Shown here in pieces: positions 61,366 through 64,000 of a DNA stretch of 64,000 nucleotides (the first letter of the stretch is position 1; each line of letters opens with the position of its first letter). Where the stretch lies: contig CAZAQV010000001.1 in NCBI GenBank assembly GCA_964487255.1, positions 186,001-250,000 of the forward strand. The letters run 5' to 3'. The notes below the pieces were generated by a model, which was not told the origin of the DNA, searched no databases, and saw only the letters and a program-made list of their open reading frames with translations. Source of the stretch: CAZAQV01 sp964487255. GTDB taxonomy: Bacteria > Myxococcota_A > Polyangia > Polyangiales > CAZAQV01. The translations under genes and the position numbers were made by a program.

Positions 61366-63288
61366 ATGGCTCGGGTTCTCGTCGTCGACGACAACGACAT
61401 CGACCGGACGCTTGTCCGCCGCATGCTCGGCTCCGAATACAGCTTGTCGGAGAGCGCGACGGCCAGCCACGCATTGGAACTCCTCGGACAAACGCCGCCA
61501 GACTGCGTTCTGTTAGACCACCGGCTACCCGATCGGAACGGCCTCGACATCATCGCAGATTTTGCGAACCGCTTGGTCCCGGTCGTTATGCTGACCGGTC
61601 ACGGCGATGAGCGCACCGTCGTACGCGCGCTCAAGGCGGGCGCACGCGACTATCTGGTTAAGGACGGTCTCACCGCAGAAATTCTAGTCCGTGCCATTCG
61701 CAATGCGATTCGCGAAGCCAAGCTGCTCCATGAAAAGCGCGCGCTTCTCGAAGAGCGTGACGCGCTCAGCGCAACGCAAGAGGAATTTGAAGCGCTGCTC
61801 AAAAGCACAACGGACTACGTCAGCATTGTTGCAGGCAATGGGCAGATCAAATACGTGAACCCTGCCTGTGCCAAGCTCTTGGGCTGGACAGAGATCAACC
61901 CCGTCGGACGCCTTGTTTCAGAGATGCACACTAAAAAAGAGAGCGATCGACTCGTCGAGAAGCTCGTGCCCCATGCCCTTCGCCACGGCTCGTGGTCCGG
62001 GGAGATCGTCCTTCGCGCCGCGTCAGGACAGCTCATCCCCACCGATTCAGTGGTGGTCGCCAAAGCCGACGAAAACGGTTCTTTGCTGTTCATTGCCACC
62101 GTGTCGCGCGACATGCGCGAGCGAGCCAAGCTTGAGGCGCAGCTGCGACAAGCTCAGAAAATGGAGGCGATGGGCCGCCTTGCGGGCGGTGTCGCGCACG
62201 ACTTCAATAATGTCCTAACCGCCATCTTCAGCTTCTCGAACTTTGCGGCCGAGAGCATCGAGAAAGGTCACCCGGCACAAGACGATCTGGAGGAGGTCCA
62301 ACGCGCCGCGCGCCGCGCCAAAGACCTTACCCAGCAGCTTCTCTCCTTCTCTCGCAAGCGAACCGTGGAGCCGGTCGTCATTAACCCGAACGAGCGGATC
62401 CGCTCCTCGAAACGGATGCTCTCCCGCCTGCTTGGCGAGAACATTCAGATCGAGTTCCGCGCCCAGGCGGTGGGCACGGTTCGTATCGACGCCGGGGCGC
62501 TCGAGCAGGTGCTCGTCAACCTCGCGGTCAACGCACGCGATGCCATGCCCAGCGGAGGCAAACTTACGCTGGAGACCAAAGACACTGAAATCGGGGAAGA
62601 CGACGAACGCTGCAAAGAGGCGCTGGTCCTTCCGGGGTCGTATCTGACAATTTGCGTTAACGACACGGGCATCGGAATGGATGAAGAGACCAGGCACCAC
62701 ATCTTTGAGCCGTTCTTCACCACCAAGCCCACCGACAAAGGTACCGGACTTGGCTTGGCGACCGTGTACGGCATCGTCAAACAGGCGGGAGGCTACATCT
62801 CGGTCAGTAGTGAACAAGGCGTGGGCACGTCCTTCGAGATCTTGCTACCCCGTATTTCGGCGAGACCCCGAGCGACCTCGATCGAACAACGATCCCAGCA
62901 AAGTGGCGGAACGGAGCGTATTCTGCTCGTCGAAGACGACGACCAGATACGCCGGCTCGCCCAACGCTCGCTCAAACGCGAAGGGTACCAAGTTGTCGCC
63001 GCCGAAAATGGTGAGCGAGCCCTGGAACTTGCCAGCCAAGACAAGGGGTCGTTCCACCTCCTGATCACCGACGTGGTGATGCCGGGACTCACAGGCAAAC
63101 AAGTTGCCGAGGCGTTGCGACAGACGCGTCCCGACATCAAGGTGCTCTATATTTCCGGCTATACCCAAGACATCATCGCCGATCATGGCATCGTCGAAGA
63201 GGGCATTTCACTCCTGCAAAAACCTTTCTCACCGGCCGGACTTACGGACTGCGTGCGACGGGTATTGGACAATGGCGAGCGCTCCTGA
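61366..63288 (+). CDS. Hybrid sensor histidine kinase (REC-PAS-HK-REC)
   Basis: 640 aa, no membrane helix. N-terminal receiver (VLVVDDNDIDRTLVRRM, CVLLDHRLPD), a PAS domain (FEALLKSTTDYVSIVAGNGQIKYVNPACAKLLG), HisKA with GGVAHDFNNVLTAI (His278), HATPase (NLAVNARDAMPSGGKL, DTGIGMDEE, GTGLGLATVYGIVKQAGG) and a C-terminal receiver (LLITDVVMPGLTGKQVAEAL). The HDFNN-type kinase is the usual cytoplasmic PAS-kinase class. It is divergent from the PAS gene and placed before the second 3'-end copy. Confidence 0.93.
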   Translation: MARVLVVDDNDIDRTLVRRMLGSEYSLSESATASHALELLGQTPPDCVLLDHRLPDRNGLDIIADFANRLVPVVMLTGHGDERTVVRALKAGARDYLVKDGLTAEILVRAIRNAIREAKLLHEKRALLEERDALSATQEEFEALLKSTTDYVSIVAGNGQIKYVNPACAKLLGWTEINPVGRLVSEMHTKKESDRLVEKLVPHALRHGSWSGEIVLRAASGQLIPTDSVVVAKADENGSLLFIATVSRDMRERAKLEAQLRQAQKMEAMGRLAGGVAHDFNNVLTAIFSFSNFAAESIEKGHPAQDDLEEVQRAARRAKDLTQQLLSFSRKRTVEPVVINPNERIRSSKRMLSRLLGENIQIEFRAQAVGTVRIDAGALEQVLVNLAVNARDAMPSGGKLTLETKDTEIGEDDERCKEALVLPGSYLTICVNDTGIGMDEETRHHIFEPFFTTKPTDKGTGLGLATVYGIVKQAGGYISVSSEQGVGTSFEILLPRISARPRATSIEQRSQQSGGTERILLVEDDDQIRRLAQRSLKREGYQVVAAENGERALELASQDKGSFHLLITDVVMPGLTGKQVAEALRQTRPDIKVLYISGYTQDIIADHGIVEEGISLLQKPFSPAGLTDCVRRVLDNGERS

Positions 63289-63297
63289 ACACACGCG

Positions 63298-63319
63298 GCA
63301 CCACCGAAAAGCGCGACCG
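63298..63319 (+). repeat. 3'-end duplication, copy 2 (orphan aldolase-family 3' end)
   Basis: GCACCACCGAAAAGCGCGAC plus CG repeats 60350-60371 exactly. It then continues TTCAAAACCCTAAG, reading TTEKRDRSKP with its own stop; the codon differences before the final residue (CGA/CGT, TCG/TCA, AAG/AAA) are synonymous. It overlaps the convergent end of the gene at 63321. Confidence 0.65.
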
Positions 63320-63320
63320 T

Positions 63321-63899
63321 TCAAAACCCTAAGCTCGAGATTCCGCCCAGTGGCATATTAACACCCTCAGGGTCCTGTTCGCGCTTTTGAGCCAACTCCC
63401 GTTCGCGCTTACCAGCCGGCATTTCCGGGTAACGCTGTTCAAGATCAACCAGTTCGCGAAGACGCTTAACCTCGAGCTCAAGTTTTGCGGCGTGTTGCTT
63501 CGCGCGACGCTTGGTTTCTTCCCATGCTGCTCGTTCAAGCCTGGCCCGCTCAAGTTCACCCTTCAAGCGCTGCACCTCTGTTTGAGCCTGGAGTTTTTCG
63601 GGGTCCGGTGGAACCGGAGAACAGGCCGCCAAGCTCGCTGCGAGGCCCACGGCTGCAGCTTTGTACATCATGTTTGGTGGTGGCTGCCGGAAGATGGGCG
63701 CGCCGTCGGGCCCCGCATGGTAGCGAACGCACTTGAGTTGCCCAGCGTCGTACTTTCGACGTGCTTCTTTCTGCGTTAGGCGCGACAGGTTGACGATCGT
63801 CGTATCGCAACTGTCACAGTGCTGGATTTCGCGCCGCTCACGCTCGCTCGCCCATGCTCTGGGACAGGGCCGCTTGATTTCCCACCACGACTCGCTCAC
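63321..63899 (-). CDS. Cys-motif protein with membrane segment and coiled coil
   Basis: 192 aa. N-terminal HCDSCDTTIVNLSRLTQKEA...LKCVRYHAGPDGAPIFRQ is a Cys-containing module with WEI..RPCPR start, seen in deltaproteobacterial lipoprotein-like proteins. A hydrophobic stretch (MYKAAAVGLAASLAACS) could anchor it, followed by a long charged coiled coil (EKLQAQTEVQRLKGELERAR) and the end GGISSLGF. Function unknown. Its last codons overlap the duplicated 3'-end remnant. Confidence 0.72.
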   Translation of the reverse strand: MSESWWEIKRPCPRAWASERERREIQHCDSCDTTIVNLSRLTQKEARRKYDAGQLKCVRYHAGPDGAPIFRQPPPNMMYKAAAVGLAASLAACSPVPPDPEKLQAQTEVQRLKGELERARLERAAWEETKRRAKQHAAKLELEVKRLRELVDLEQRYPEMPAGKRERELAQKREQDPEGVNMPLGGISSLGF

Positions 63900-64000
63900 G
63901 CCAATAATGTAGCACGGGTGGCCGGGTGGAACAGACCCGCCGTGTCCCTCGGCGCTAGTGTCCGATCCACTCAGGTTGTCGCAGGAGGCGAAGAGAGGTT

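Overview
The window is about 64 kb of high-GC bacterial chromosome, most likely from a Myxococcota/Deltaproteobacteria-like organism (inference). Pointers are a Ser/Thr kinase with the HRDIS catalytic loop and a PEGA tail, an FHA-AAA+ regulator beside it, many Asp- or Cys-rich lipoproteins, TSP3-OmpA and beta-propeller surface proteins, DUF1996 and DUF3570 proteins, and a PAS/zinc-ribbon plus hybrid-kinase pair. No rRNA was seen and there is one tRNA. Two 100-N gaps (15922-16021 and 28208-28307) lie inside tandem repeats, so this is a draft or metagenomic scaffold.

Layout. 1-3.1 kb: a translationally coupled string of exported proteins sharing a C-terminal domain. 3.3-9.6 kb: a secreted protein with a possible clan CD His/Cys pair, a peroxiredoxin-like protein, metK with a histone-like tail, and an acyltransferase gene facing a sigma-54 activator across a regulatory region. 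9.6-14.5 kb: a lipoprotein, a methyltransferase, an FMN reductase/pirin pair and a pilin-like-anchored unknown. 14.6-18.5 kb: ychF and a PhoB/PhoR-type system with repeats between the genes. 18.5-30.5 kb: a PQQ propeller, Nudix, CBS protein, glycosyltransferase, 3-hydroxyacyl-CoA dehydrogenase, sulfotransferase-like protein, phosphodiesterase, O-methyltransferase, a repetitive lipoprotein, PlsC and YqgE. 30.5-38.1 kb: extracellular proteins. 38.5-43.5 kb: tRNA-Met and ruvA/ruvB, with a pair of membrane-anchored HAD-like paralogues between them. 43.5-50.3 kb: DUF3570, an EF-hand lipoprotein and the FHA/TPR/kinase operon. 50.8-55 kb: tandem DUF1996 lipoproteins. 55-64 kb: DUF924, cydA and frameshifted cydB, an SNase lipoprotein, a DRE-TIM aldolase-family enzyme, and the PAS and hybrid-kinase genes.

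Three patterns stand out. (1) A family of hairpin repeats sits in at least four intergenic loci: the flanks are conserved, the arms differ between loci, yet pairing is kept. (2) In two places the 3' end of a gene is duplicated on the far side of a small neighbouring segment, with synonymous or near-synonymous change, as if cassettes had integrated at gene 3' ends and rebuilt the stop-codon end. (3) A sigma-54 activator, palindromes and a -24/-12 promoter form a compact divergent regulatory module at 7.6-9.6 kb.
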